Positions 44,319 through 56,360 of a stretch of 64,000 bases of DNA are shown here, one piece after another (within the stretch, counting starts at the first letter, position 1; each line of letters opens with the position of its first letter). The position numbers and the translations under genes are program-made. The notes under the pieces were generated by a model. That model did no database searches. It worked only from the letters and a program-made list of their open reading frames with translations, and had not been told where the DNA came from. Origin of the DNA: a bacterium (GTDB lineage Bacteria; Myxococcota_A; UBA9160; UBA4427); NCBI GenBank assembly GCA_024742285.1, contig JANSYR010000004.1:124001-188000 (forward strand). Reading direction: 5' to 3'.

Positions 44319-44876
44319 ATGGCTCGAATCGAACCGCTTGCCCCGCCCTACTCCCCCGAGACCCAGGCACTCTTCGACCTCGCGATGCCGGAAGGGATGG
44401 CGCCCCTGGCCCTCTTCCGGGTGCTCGCCCGGAACGAGCGCCTGCTCCCGCGCTTCATGCGCTCGGGCGTGCTCGACCGCGGCCCGGTCCCGATCCGGGA
44501 TCGCGAGATCGTGATCCACCGGACGACCGCGCGCTGCGGCGCGGAGTACGAGTGGGGCGTGCACGTGAACGGGTTCGGCCGGCCCCTCGAGCTGGGCGAC
44601 GAGGTCTTGCGCGCGACGGTCGACGGAGACGCCGACGATCCCGCCTTCGACCCGCGCCAGGCACTGCTCGTGCGGATGGTCGACGAGCTGCACGACGACG
44701 CGACGGTCTCCGATGGGACCTGGCGGGCGCTCCGCGACGAGTACGACGAGCTCCAGCTCCAGGAGCTCATCTACACCGTCGGCTTCTACCACACGGTCAG
44801 CTTCCTCTGTAACGGACTCGCCCTCGAGAACGAGCCGTTCGGGGCGACCTTCGAAGAGCTGCGCGCGGGCCGCTGA
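44319..44876 (+). CDS. Carboxymuconolactone decarboxylase family protein
   Basis: A 185-residue protein of the CMD/AhpD group. The family core RTTARCGAEYEWGVHVNGFG, at about 68-87, supplies the Cys, Glu and His of the site. Only one Cys is present there, so it is not an AhpD-type disulfide peroxidase partner; a decarboxylase or lactone role in ring catabolism is more likely. It is divergent from the HxlR regulator and ends just before a strong terminator. Confidence 0.82.
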   Translation: MARIEPLAPPYSPETQALFDLAMPEGMAPLALFRVLARNERLLPRFMRSGVLDRGPVPIRDREIVIHRTTARCGAEYEWGVHVNGFGRPLELGDEVLRATVDGDADDPAFDPRQALLVRMVDELHDDATVSDGTWRALRDEYDELQLQELIYTVGFYHTVSFLCNGLALENEPFGATFEELRAGR

Positions 44877-44883
44877 ACGAAGA

Positions 44884-44911
44884 AAGGCCACCGGGTCGCC
44901 CCGGTGGCCTT
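44884..44911. terminator. Strong bidirectional terminator
   Basis: AAGGCCACCGGG (44884-44895) pairs with CCCGGTGGCCTT (44900-44911) in a perfect 12-bp stem with a 4-base loop. On the minus strand it is followed by TTTCTT, as expected for rho-independent ending of rplC. On the plus strand it lies 8 bp after the CMD gene with a weaker TCTCC tail. Confidence 0.85.
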
Positions 44912-44947
44912 CTCCAGTATCCACTCGCGTGAAACGGGGCGCCGACG

Positions 44948-45670
44948 TTATTCGGCGGCCTCCTCCGCGGGGGCTTCGGCGTCGTCGCCGCCCACCTTCT
45001 GGCCGGGCGGGGTGCCGAGACCCTGGTCGCCCTTCTTGATGGCGGTGCGGATCTTGACGAGGCCGTTCTTGTGTCCGGGGACGGCGCCGCGCACGAGCAG
45101 GAGGTTGCGGTCGCTGTCCACGCGAATCACCTCGAGGTTCTGCGTGGTCACGCGGGCGTTGCCGTGCTGACCGGCCATCTTGAGACCCTTGATGACCTTG
45201 CCCGGGTCCGCGCCGGCGCCGATCGAGCCGCCGTGTCGGAAGAACTCGTGGGTACCGTGGCTGCGCTTCTTGATCGCGAAGCCGTGACGCTTGACGACGC
45301 CCGTCATACCGCGGCCCTTCGAGGTGCCGATGGCGTCGACGCGCTGGCCGGGGCCGAAGATGTCGACGGTGATCTCCATCCCTTCTTCGAGGGCTTCCGC
45401 TTCTTCCTCGGTCAGGCGGCACTCGGAGAGATGACGCTTCGGGGCGTCGACGCCGTGCTTCTCGAAGTGCGTCTTCTCGGCCTTGGAGAAGAGGCTCTCG
45501 CGGCGCTCGCCGAAGGCGAGCTGGACGGCGGTGTAGCCGTCCTTGTCGGCCGTCTTCTTCTGGACGACGACGTTGGGTCCCGCCTCGAGGACGGTCACGG
45601 GGACGGCTTCGCCGGAGTCGACGAAGACCTGGGTCATGCCGAGCTTCTTGCACAGCAGTTCGATGGCCAT
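44948..45670 (-). CDS. rplC: 50S ribosomal protein L3, stand-alone gene
   Basis: A 240-residue L3 that binds 23S rRNA early in large-subunit assembly and reaches the peptidyl transferase centre. Diagnostic parts are LLCKKLGMTQVFVDSGEAVP, TSKGRGMTGVVKRHGFAIKK, HEFFRHGGSIGAGADPGKVI and GNARVTTQNLEVIRVDSDRN. It has an acidic 14-residue C-terminal tail ending EEAAE. GAGGAG precedes the ATG at 45670. Unusually it is not in an S10 operon: no rpsJ or rplD adjoins it and it has its own terminator. Confidence 0.93.
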   Translation of the reverse strand: MAIELLCKKLGMTQVFVDSGEAVPVTVLEAGPNVVVQKKTADKDGYTAVQLAFGERRESLFSKAEKTHFEKHGVDAPKRHLSECRLTEEEAEALEEGMEITVDIFGPGQRVDAIGTSKGRGMTGVVKRHGFAIKKRSHGTHEFFRHGGSIGAGADPGKVIKGLKMAGQHGNARVTTQNLEVIRVDSDRNLLLVRGAVPGHKNGLVKIRTAIKKGDQGLGTPPGQKVGGDDAEAPAEEAAE

Positions 45671-45968
45671 GGGATGGTTCTCCTCGTCCGGATTGGAACG
45701 CGCGTTCGTTGCTGCGTTCGTCGCGGGCGATGCTTCCCTGGTCGACTCACCCAGCGCTCGTCGCGGGGATCCTCTGGCGGGAGGGAAGGCGGGCCGAAGG
45801 CCGCGCCGCATCTTCGGTTTTCAGCGCTCGGGGACCACGCCGGAGAGCCCGTCGGGTCGCGAGAGCGCGGCAACTTACCACAGGGGATCGGGTGGGGCGA
45901 CTTCGCTCCGAATACGACAAGAAAGCCAATTTGCGTCGCATTGCGTCGCCAGCGAGGTGTGTGCCTCC
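45671..45968 (-). other. Upstream region of rplC
   Basis: About 300 bp without a convincing gene. Its frames are Arg-rich shadows. It contains a tandem TTGCGTCGC repeat at about 45931-45949 and an AT-richer patch at about 45905-45930 that may hold the rplC promoter. I could not fix clear -35 and -10 boxes. Confidence 0.4.
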
Positions 45969-46385
45969 CTAGAGCGAGAGCGCGACGCGGACCAGCAGCG
46001 CGAAGAGCGTTGCCGACGCGAGCGCGAAGACGCTGAAGCGGACCATGATCGGGTTCTTCGTCGCCTGGATCAGCGAGTGCACGACCCGCAGCCCGACGTA
46101 CGCCCAGGCCAGTCCGACCGACAGCCCATCGGTCGCGCCCGCGAGCTGCCCGCACAGCGCGACCGCGTAGAAGAGCGTGGGCTGCTCGTGCAGATGGTTG
46201 TAGTTGTCCGCGACGCGAGCGACCTCGGGCGGGAGCACGAGCGGCGCGCCGGTTCGCGACAACTCTTCCACGTCGATGTCGGCGCGCTGCATGGCGGGCA
46301 CGCGCGTGACGTACATCCACACCCAGAGCACGAAGGTCCAGCCCACCAGGGCGAGGACCGGAGCAAGCATTCCGGCATCATTCAT
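45969..46385 (-). CDS. MAPEG family membrane protein
   Basis: A 138-residue four-helix membrane protein of the MAPEG group. It has VPAMQRADIDVEEL near residue 30, NYNHLHEQPTLFYAVAL at about 63-79 and AYVGLRVVHSLIQATKNPIM at about 95-114, the conserved substrate and glutathione region. Bacterial members are of largely unknown function, some with glutathione transferase or peroxidase activity. It is upstream of rplC on the same strand but separated by about 300 bp. Confidence 0.85.
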   Translation of the reverse strand: MNDAGMLAPVLALVGWTFVLWVWMYVTRVPAMQRADIDVEELSRTGAPLVLPPEVARVADNYNHLHEQPTLFYAVALCGQLAGATDGLSVGLAWAYVGLRVVHSLIQATKNPIMVRFSVFALASATLFALLVRVALSL

Positions 46386-46499
46386 CTTCGATTCTCCTCG
46401 AGTCGACGGGGCGTCAGATCCGAACACACTGAATAACACCCGGGCGTCGATCACACCCTCGCTCTCGAAACCCGCCGAGGCTCCGAGTGGATCCCTCAC

Positions 46500-46520
46500 C
46501 CGATCGACGGGGTCGATCGG
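46500..46520. promoter_or_regulatory. 21-bp perfect inverted repeat
   Basis: CCGATCGAC (46500-46508) and GTCGATCGG (46512-46520) are perfect 9-bp arms with a GGG centre. The repeat lies between the divergent MAPEG gene and the phosphatase-superfamily gene (start 46593). It suits a dimeric regulator, but no local candidate exists. Confidence 0.4.
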
Positions 46521-46592
46521 CTAGGATCAAGCAACGCGTGGCGGGCCCTTCCCGCCGCTTCCCCGCCGAGAACCGCTCGGCCGAGAACCCCC

Positions 46593-48314
46593 GTGTCCCA
46601 GCCCGCAGCGCCCTCGCCTCCTCGATCCGAGATCGCCGATCGGCCCCTCCGGCCGGTCCTCGTCCTCGCCCTCGACGGCGCGACCTTCGACGTGATCGAG
46701 CCGATGGTCGCCGACGGCGAGCTCCCGAACCTGGCCGCGTGGATGAAGGAGGGCGGGTACGCCTCCCTTCCCTCGACGATTCCGCCGGTCACCTTCCCCG
46801 CCTGGTCTTCTTTCATGACCGGTCTCGAGCCCGCGGAGCACGGGATCTTCGACTTCACCCAGAAGCGCGAGGGCCAGTACCGCCTCCAGTTCGTGAACGC
46901 GACGGACCGCGCCGCTCCCTCGATCTTCGCGCGGGTGTCCGACGCGGGGGGCGATGTCCTCGTCCTCGGCATGCCCGCGACCCATCCGCCGGAGCCGCTC
47001 GCCGGACTGCTCGTCTGCGGATTCGATGCGCCGGTCTCGACGGGAACGGACGAGCGAAGCGCCTCGGACCCCGAGCTCTACCGCGCGATCGCCGACGAGG
47101 TCGGGCCCTGGATGCGGCCGGAGCTCGACGAGACCGCGAAGGCCGACGACTTCCACGAGCGCGCGGTCGGCACCCTCCTCTCGCGGATCGATCGCAAGTG
47201 CGACTTCGCCCTCGAGGCGATCGCGCAGATGCGGCAGCGGAAGGGCGGCGCGCTGCCGACGCTCACGATGGTCGTCTTCTCCGAGAGCGACACCGCCGGC
47301 CACCACTACTTCCGGGATCACGATCCGAGGTCGCCACGGCACGACCCCGACGCCGGACCCGCGAGACGCGAGGCGCTTCGCGACGTCTACCGGCGGCTCG
47401 ACGACGCCTGCGGCGAGCTCCGCGCGGCGGCGCCGGAGGCGCTCTGCGTCGTCGTCTCCGACCACGGGATGGGCACGGCGACGGACAAGGTCGTCCACCT
47501 GAACCGCCACCTCGCCGAACGCGGTCTCCTCTTCCGGCGCGAGGGGGTCGGCCGCTTCGTCGACCGGCTCGCGCGGCGCGCTCGGGACACCGCCCTCGCC
47601 TGGCTGCCCGCGGTGATCGCCCAGGCCCTCTTCCGCCGGGCGCGCGCCGCCGCCGCGGAGCTCGAGAGTCGGGCCCGCTTCGGCGGGATCGACTGGCGCC
47701 GCACGGTCGCGTTCTCCGAGGAAGCGAACACGAATCCGGGCGTCTGGATCAACCTGGCGGGCCGAGAGGCCCGGGGATGCGTCCCGCCAGAGGAATACGA
47801 ACACGTTCGCAATTCGGTGATCGAAGCCCTTCTCGACTGGAAGCTGCCCTCCGGCGCGCCGGTCGTGCGCCGCGCGCTCAAGCGGGAAGAAGTCCACCGC
47901 GGTCCCTTCGCGACCCGCGCGCCGGACATCGTCGTCGAGCTCGCCCTCGAGAACGGCCATGGCCTCTCCCTCGTCCCGACCCCGTGGTCCGAGGGCGAGC
48001 GACACGGCGAGGGCATTCCGAGCGTCCGGGTCCTCGAGGCCGACGACCACGGCGGCGGCCGCGGGCGCGGCATGAACGGCACCCATCGCGGGAACGGGAT
48101 CTGGATCAGCGAGACGCGCGAGGGCGTCACGCCGCCCGCGCCGCCGACCCGGCTCTCGGCGGTCGCCCCTTGGCTGGCGAGGGCGATGGGCCTAGCCTGG
48201 GAGGGTGCCGCGGCGGGGGATGACGCGGTCGCGACGGGTCCCCGCCAGGCCTACGAGCCGGACGAGGAAGACATGGTCGCGGAGCGCCTTCGCGCGCTGG
48301 GGTACCTCGAATGA
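46593..48314 (+). CDS. Alkaline phosphatase superfamily protein (phosphodiesterase type)
   Basis: A 573-residue metal-dependent hydrolase. The first metal Asp is in VLALDGATFDVIEPM. The nucleophile Thr is in PPVTFPAWSSFMTGLEPAEH. Further ligands are in SDTAGHHYF and VVSDHGMG. It belongs to the type I phosphodiesterase/nucleotide pyrophosphatase branch. There is no signal peptide, so it is either cytosolic or exported another way. It starts at a GTG and is coupled to a GT2 glycosyltransferase by an ATGA overlap, suggesting a role in polysaccharide or lipid-linked sugar handling. Confidence 0.85.
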   Translation: MSQPAAPSPPRSEIADRPLRPVLVLALDGATFDVIEPMVADGELPNLAAWMKEGGYASLPSTIPPVTFPAWSSFMTGLEPAEHGIFDFTQKREGQYRLQFVNATDRAAPSIFARVSDAGGDVLVLGMPATHPPEPLAGLLVCGFDAPVSTGTDERSASDPELYRAIADEVGPWMRPELDETAKADDFHERAVGTLLSRIDRKCDFALEAIAQMRQRKGGALPTLTMVVFSESDTAGHHYFRDHDPRSPRHDPDAGPARREALRDVYRRLDDACGELRAAAPEALCVVVSDHGMGTATDKVVHLNRHLAERGLLFRREGVGRFVDRLARRARDTALAWLPAVIAQALFRRARAAAAELESRARFGGIDWRRTVAFSEEANTNPGVWINLAGREARGCVPPEEYEHVRNSVIEALLDWKLPSGAPVVRRALKREEVHRGPFATRAPDIVVELALENGHGLSLVPTPWSEGERHGEGIPSVRVLEADDHGGGRGRGMNGTHRGNGIWISETREGVTPPAPPTRLSAVAPWLARAMGLAWEGAAAGDDAVATGPRQAYEPDEEDMVAERLRALGYLE

Positions 48315-49054
48315 GCGCGCCGCTCGCGCTTGGCGCCGACACGCCCCAGCTCTCTCTCGTCTTCCCCGCCTTCAACGAGGCGGAGAACCTGCCGACGCTG
48401 CTCGAGAGCGCGACGAAGATCGGGGACCAGCTCGGCGTGGTCTTCGAGATCGTGATCGTCGACGACGGATCCGAGGACGAGAGCGCGACGGTGCTCGACC
48501 GTTGGATGGGCCGCGATCCGCGCATCCGGGGCGTTCATCACGGAACCAATCTCGGCTACGGCGCGGCACTCCGGGCCGGACTCCGCGAGGCGCGGGGCGA
48601 CCTGGTCTTCTTCAGCGATGCCGATCTCCAATTCGACCTGCGCGAGATCGCCGACCTCCTGGTCCACGCCCACGACGTCGAGATCGTCGCCGGCTACCGC
48701 GCCCCGCGCCGGGATCCGTGGCTCCGCCGGGTGATCGCCCGGGTCTGGGGCGACCTCGTCCGCGCCCTCTTCGATCTCCCGGTCCGCGACATCGATTGCG
48801 CCTTCAAGATCTTCCGGCGGGAGGTCCTCGATGCGATCCCGATCGAATCGATCGGCGCCTTCGTGAACACCGAGATCCTGGTCCGGGCCCGGGCCGCCGG
48901 ATTCCGGATTCGCCAGGTCCCGGTCACCCACCTGCCGCGCCAGTCCGGACGCCAGACCGGCGCCCATCCCCGCGTCATCTTCCGTGCGCTCGCGGAGCTG
49001 GTCCAGCTCTACGGTGCCCTCGGCAAGGCGACCCGCTCGCCGCATCGCCCCTGA
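48311..49054 (+). CDS. Glycosyltransferase family 2 (polyprenyl-phosphate sugar transferase-like)
   Basis: A 247-residue GT-A enzyme of the dolichol-phosphate mannose synthase type. It has LVFPAFNEAENLPTLLESA, the nucleotide site VIVDDGSEDES, the metal motif FFSDADLQFDL and DIDCAFKIFRREVL. It lacks the C-terminal membrane helices found in some members, so it would be a soluble or peripheral transferase loading a sugar onto a polyprenyl phosphate. Its ATG overlaps the stop of the phosphatase-superfamily gene. Confidence 0.9.
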   Translation: MSAPLALGADTPQLSLVFPAFNEAENLPTLLESATKIGDQLGVVFEIVIVDDGSEDESATVLDRWMGRDPRIRGVHHGTNLGYGAALRAGLREARGDLVFFSDADLQFDLREIADLLVHAHDVEIVAGYRAPRRDPWLRRVIARVWGDLVRALFDLPVRDIDCAFKIFRREVLDAIPIESIGAFVNTEILVRARAAGFRIRQVPVTHLPRQSGRQTGAHPRVIFRALAELVQLYGALGKATRSPHRP

Positions 49055-49068
49055 CCCGGGCGCCCACG

Positions 49069-50331
49069 ATGCGGCTGCTTCTCGTCGGCGCCTTCCCCTA
49101 CCCGCATCACCAGGGCTCCCAGGTCTACTTCCAGGAGCAGGCGATCGCGCTCCGCGCCGCGGGGGCGGAGGTCGAGCTGCTGACCTACGGGCGACGCGAC
49201 GACGCGCCCCCGGAAGACCCGGAACGCTGGCGCGCGCTCGACGGCTTCGTCCACCACACGATTCCCCGGAGCGCCCGCCCTCGGTCTTCGGCTTCGGGGC
49301 CTTCGTTCGCGAAGCCTCGCGCCGACCAGGCCCTGCGCCGCGCCCTGCATGACGCGATTGCGTCAAGAATCGAATCCGACGCGTCATTCGATGCGTTGTT
49401 GACGCACAATGTCGAAGCCTGCGTCATTTCCCTGTCGGCGCGCGTCATGCGTTCGCAACCGCCGCCTCCGATCCTCTACTGCGTTCACACCCTCCTGCGT
49501 CACGAGCTGTCCGCGTACATCAAGCTCATTAAAAACAGGGACTTGAGCGGCTCCGAGACCCGCGTCATGAATTGGACGCGAAGCGTCAAGAACCTCGTCG
49601 ACGGCGTCGGCTCGAGCCTCGATCGCTTTCTGGCCAGGCGGGCTGACGGATGGATCGCATTGACGCAATCCGCGTCACGCGTCATGCGACAGTACAGCGA
49701 CCGCCCAGGCGCGATCATCGCGCCGCCCCTGCCGGACCCCCGACATCGCTTCTTCGACCACGATCCGGCGCCTTCGTCGCCCAGCGGGCCTTTCTTCCTG
49801 TACTCCGGCAACCTCGATCCGTACCAGGAGCTCCCACTGCTCGAGGGCGCCGCACGCCGTCTCGCGAGTCGTGGAGGACCCGTTCCCCGGATCGTCGTCG
49901 CGAGCTTCGACTCGAGCGTCGACGCACCGGGACGATCCTGGGCGCCCGGGATCGAGCCCCGCCACGTGACGAGCGAGGCCGAGATGCAGGCGCTGACGGC
50001 CGCCGCTCGCGCGACGCTCGTGCCTCGGCGCGCGGTCGGCGGGTTCCCGATCAAGCTGGCCAACAGCCTCGCGAACGGCACACCGGCCATCACCTTCCAC
50101 GACCGCGAATGGGGCCTCGAGGACGGTCGGAACGTCCGCGTCGCGGACCGGGCGCGTCCGGTCGACGGACTCGCGGAGGCGATCGCCCGGCTCGCGGACG
50201 ACCCGGAGCAGGCACGCGAAATGGGGGTCAATGCCCGCGCTCGCTACGAGGCCGCGCACCTCCCGGCGGTCACGGCGGATCAGACCCTGGGCCTGATCGA
50301 AGAGGTCCGGATCGCGGCTCGGCGACCCTGA
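49069..50331 (+). CDS. GT4-like glycosyltransferase
   Basis: A 420-residue GT-B-type glycosyltransferase. The N-terminus is LLVGAFPYPHHQGSQVYFQE. The middle holds LTHNVEAC and ILYCVHTLLRHELSAY. The C-terminal nucleotide-sugar half has YSGNLDPYQELPLL and LVPRRAVGGFPIKLANSLAN. It is in one unit with the GT2 and phosphatase-superfamily genes (14-bp gap), probably for a surface glycan. Bases 49350-49684 are more AT-rich than the rest and contain a remarkable GCGTCA array overlaid on the coding sequence. Confidence 0.83.
   Translation: MRLLLVGAFPYPHHQGSQVYFQEQAIALRAAGAEVELLTYGRRDDAPPEDPERWRALDGFVHHTIPRSARPRSSASGPSFAKPRADQALRRALHDAIASRIESDASFDALLTHNVEACVISLSARVMRSQPPPPILYCVHTLLRHELSAYIKLIKNRDLSGSETRVMNWTRSVKNLVDGVGSSLDRFLARRADGWIALTQSASRVMRQYSDRPGAIIAPPLPDPRHRFFDHDPAPSSPSGPFFLYSGNLDPYQELPLLEGAARRLASRGGPVPRIVVASFDSSVDAPGRSWAPGIEPRHVTSEAEMQALTAAARATLVPRRAVGGFPIKLANSLANGTPAITFHDREWGLEDGRNVRVADRARPVDGLAEAIARLADDPEQAREMGVNARARYEAAHLPAVTADQTLGLIEEVRIAARRP
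49350..49684. repeat. Dense GCGTCA/TGACGC array inside a glycosyltransferase gene
   Basis: Twelve copies of the hexamer GCGTCA occur in 335 bp. Nine are direct (49360, 49381, 49421, 49442, 49497, 49562, 49583, 49672, 49679) and three inverted (49350, 49400, 49661). I found none in the rest of this gene. They fall in all three codon phases and both orientations, so they do not reflect a peptide repeat or codon choice. Three neighbouring spacings are exactly 21 bp, two helical turns. A binding-site array is the simplest reading. Confidence 0.7.
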
Positions 50332-50394
50332 CCCGACCCGCTGGAAGAGAGAAACAGCAGGTCGACCGCCAGGGCCCTCGCTGGGGGGCGAGGT

Positions 50395-50544
50395 TCAGAG
50401 GCCGAGCCCGATCCGGTGCGGCGCGACCACGAGCGCCACCACCGAGATCAGTGCGAGACCGAAGACGATCAGCTCCGGCGGGAGTCCCGCCGAGGCGTTT
50501 CGGGCTTCGTCGGCATCGATGCTCGTCGTAGACGTGGTGGCCAT
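50395..50544 (-). CDS. Small single-pass membrane protein (49 aa)
   Basis: A small gene with an AGAGGGGA ribosome site at good spacing before the ATG at 50544. The 49-residue product has a polar Thr/Ser/Asp-rich N-terminus (residues 1-22), one hydrophobic helix (about 23-41) and a short basic-hydrophobic end. Codons end mostly in G or C. No family recognised. A modest GC hairpin (CCTCGC at 50376, GCGAGG at 50388) lies just past the stop. It is antisense to nothing and divergent from mfd. Confidence 0.55.
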   Translation of the reverse strand: MATTSTTSIDADEARNASAGLPPELIVFGLALISVVALVVAPHRIGLGL

Positions 50545-50874
50545 GATCGCGTCCCCTCTCTGACCGGGCGGTGCGTCCCTTCCGCCCGATGGAGACAGGA
50601 TCGCCGCGATCGGGGCGCCGCTCCGTGAAGGGCTTCACACAAGGGTCGATTCCGGGGCCCGGACGGTCGATCCGTCGAATGGCCGATCCGGCCGGAACAT
50701 CCGGATTCCGCCGGCACACCCGTGCCAATCCCGGCGGGATCCCTACACTGCGGCGCGCCCGGTCCCCCCATTCGAGGGGAACCGGGCTTTCGGCGTTTCG
50801 CACCGCCCGGGATCCGGGTCCGGGCGATCGCCATCACGATCAGCAGCAGGACGACCGAGGACGACTCGCCGGGA
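50545..50874 (+). other. Intergenic region upstream of mfd
   Basis: About 330 bp between the divergent small membrane-protein gene and mfd. It contains a possible -10 box TACACT at about 50744 and a strong hairpin at 50757-50790. The mfd frame is open back to 50722, but the peptide there is unlike Mfd. I see no other gene. Confidence 0.45.
50757..50790 (+). terminator. Hairpin with T-run in the mfd leader
   Basis: GCCCGGT (50757-50763) with following Cs pairs with GGGG and ACCGGGC (50776-50787), and TTT follows. It is about 85 bp before the mfd start and downstream of a possible -10 box. It may end transcription entering from upstream, or act as an attenuator or 5' stabiliser of the mfd mRNA. 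Confidence 0.45.
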
Positions 50875-54441
<3,567 letters not shown>

Positions 54442-54468
<27 letters not shown>

Positions 54469-55209
54469 GCCCGCGAGCGAAGCGAGAACGCCCACCGTCA
54501 GTGCACTCGCCACTCCGGGTTCGGGAACCGCGAGTCGAATGCGCGCGTTCGTCGCGCCTTCCGAGACCGGCACCCCGAACTGACCGAGGATGACCCCGCC
54601 CAGGTCGTCTCCGGTCCCGATCGTGATCTCGGTGATCCCGTCGGAGAGGCCTTCGAAGGTCACGCTCGCATGGGCGTCACCACCTCCGAGCACGCCGTCG
54701 AGGCCGAAGTCGTCCGGCCCGCCGTCGGTCCCGACGACCGTGCTGACGTGTTGCCAGACGAAGAACGCGCGCACCCGCGGCTCGCCGACGAGCGGTACGC
54801 CGGGGAAGACGGTGTCTTCCACCAGCGTCCGGTTCGGACCCGGCAGGGCAGAGCCCGCGTAGTTCGGGAGGTCGTCCGCGCACGTCGGCGGTGGCCCGGC
54901 GAAGAAGCAGAAATTCGAGAAGATCTGCGAGACCGCCTGACCCCCGACGAAGCCGAGGCGCGCCCCGTCGTAGCCGTAGTAGGAGATTCCGAAACCGCTC
55001 CACACGCTGGCCGTCGGATCGCCGAGGCGGATGTCGACCGTGACCGTCTCGCCGACCGGCAGAAGCACGAGGTCGCCCTGGACGGAACCGCCCGACACGC
55101 TCAGATCCTCGATCGACACCTCGATCGCCTGCGCACTTGCCGCGAAGAGCATCGCCGTCGTGAGAAGGAGCGTCGCGGCCACTCGCTTCCCTTCGGCTCG
55201 CATGCCCAT
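54442..55209 (-). CDS. PEP-CTERM sorting domain protein, secreted
   Basis: A 255-residue exported protein. The signal peptide covers residues 1-29 (ending SAQA). The body resembles a cohesin-like or PEP-CTERM adhesin fold, with VSGGSVQGDLVLLPVGETVT and VDIRLGDPTASVWSGFGISY. The C-terminus has VPEP, a hydrophobic helix and LRRRQ, the exosortase signal. The ATG overlaps the stop of the TSP3-repeat gene (TGATG), so the two secreted proteins are coupled. A role in matrix or surface assembly is likely. Confidence 0.85.
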
Positions 55210-55604
55210 CACTGCCCCTGCGTCCGGATGCCGGTGAAGAGCTGTTCCCAGATCGCGAGGTCGCCGAGGGTGAGCTGTCCGTCGCCGTCGTGGTCGTAGA
55301 TCAGCGCGGAGCCGACGAGCGGACCCTCTCCCTCGATGACCAGAGCCAACAGCGGCCCGTAGTCGCCGGTCGTGACGCTGCCGTCCTGGTTGTAGTCCGC
55401 ATCGCACGCGTTCCCGATTCCGTCGAGGTCCGTATCGACCTGGTCGGACAGCTCGGCGGAGCCGTTGGGCGTGAGCGGGCAGTTGTCGCTTCCGTCCGGC
55501 ACGCCGTCGCCGTCGGTCCCGGCGACCGCGACGGACGCGGTCAAGCCGACGATCGCCGCGACGGCGATCGCTCCGTGCCTCAGGAGAGTTCTCGGATTCG
55601 TCAT
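55209..55604 (-). CDS. Secreted TSP3-repeat, calcium-binding protein
   Basis: A 131-residue exported protein. A signal peptide (1-32) leads thrombospondin type 3 repeats ([17 protein letters not shown], then [16 protein letters not shown]). Two EF-hand or dockerin-like loops follow ([15 protein letters not shown] and [16 protein letters not shown]). The closely spaced Asp residues predict Ca2+-dependent folding. Dockerin-like loops pair with cohesin-like domains, and the next gene encodes a beta-rich PEP-CTERM protein that could be a partner. Confidence 0.82.
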   Translation of the reverse strand: MTNPRTLLRHGAIAVAAIVGLTASVAVAGTDGDGVPDGSDNCPLTPNGSAELSDQVDTDLDGIGNACDADYNQDGSVTTGDYGPLLALVIEGEGPLVGSALIYDHDGDGQLTLGDLAIWEQLFTGIRTQGQ

Positions 55605-55762
55605 CACACCGCTCCTCGTGGTTGGACTCGACCGCGAGTCTATGGCGGAAGCGGAATCGCATGCGAAAAAAGACCGGGGCACGCGCGGATCGGCGTCGAA
55701 TCCGAGACGAGGCGGCGCTCGGCGGATTCGGACGGTGCCTCAGATCTCGCGGGGTCCGTTCG

Positions 55763-56347
55763 CTATCGAAGGCGCGCTCCGAGCGCGGGGTGGAGGCGAA
55801 CGAGGGTGTCGACCACACCGTCCCGCCCGGCGCGGGACGGATCGTCGAGCCACCAGAGGATCGTGCCGACCTCCATCGCGAGATAGGCGCGCGCCGCGAG
55901 GTCCGGATCGAGGGCCGGGTCGACGCGACCTGCGGCCTGGAGGCGGCGGAGCCCGTCTGCGGTCGGCCGGGTCGACTCGGACACGACCGGCCCATGGGCC
56001 GTGGCTCCAGCACGCTCGCGGCCGAAGGTCACGCGATACGCCTGGGCATGCGACTCGGCGAAGGCGACGGCGGCCCCCGCCGATGCCCGCACCTGGGCTT
56101 CCGGATCGGTCCCGGCGCCGCGCGTCGCCTCGACCCGCGCGGCGCGCAGCGCGCCGACCGTCCGGTTCTGGATCTCCCGGAGGAGGGCGTGCTTGTCAGG
56201 GAAGTGGTTGTAGAAGGTGCCGACCGCCAGCTGGGCGCGTTTTGCGATCGCGTTCGTATTGACCCGCTCGGTCCCACGCCGGGCGAAGAGATTCAGCCCT
56301 GCGGCGAGCAGGCGGTCTTCGGCGTCTTCGATGCGGGGTCTCGGCAT
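55763..56347 (-). CDS. TetR family transcriptional regulator
   Basis: A 194-residue TetR-type regulator. The helix-turn-helix covers residues about 10-55 (LLAAGLNLFARRGTERVNTN, then AIAKRAQLAVGTFYNHFPDK). The helical C-terminal ligand domain includes AYLAMEVGTILWWLDDPSRA. It is divergent from the cytidylyltransferase operon, and the 312-bp gap holds three similar TGA-N4/8-TCA sites that are probably its operators. The ligand is unknown. Confidence 0.88.
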   Translation of the reverse strand: MPRPRIEDAEDRLLAAGLNLFARRGTERVNTNAIAKRAQLAVGTFYNHFPDKHALLREIQNRTVGALRAARVEATRGAGTDPEAQVRASAGAAVAFAESHAQAYRVTFGRERAGATAHGPVVSESTRPTADGLRRLQAAGRVDPALDPDLAARAYLAMEVGTILWWLDDPSRAGRDGVVDTLVRLHPALGARLR

Positions 56348-56360
56348 GCCTGAATCCTAA

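Noticed and set aside
45931-45949. Tandem TTGCGTCGC as a repeat array like that at 49.4 kb
   Set aside because: Only two copies, different hexamer, so no link to the GCGTCA array can be supported.
50376-50393. CCTCGC/GCGAGG hairpin as a terminator for the glycosyltransferase operon
   Set aside because: Stem is short, without a T-run on either strand; kept only as a remark in the small gene's entry.
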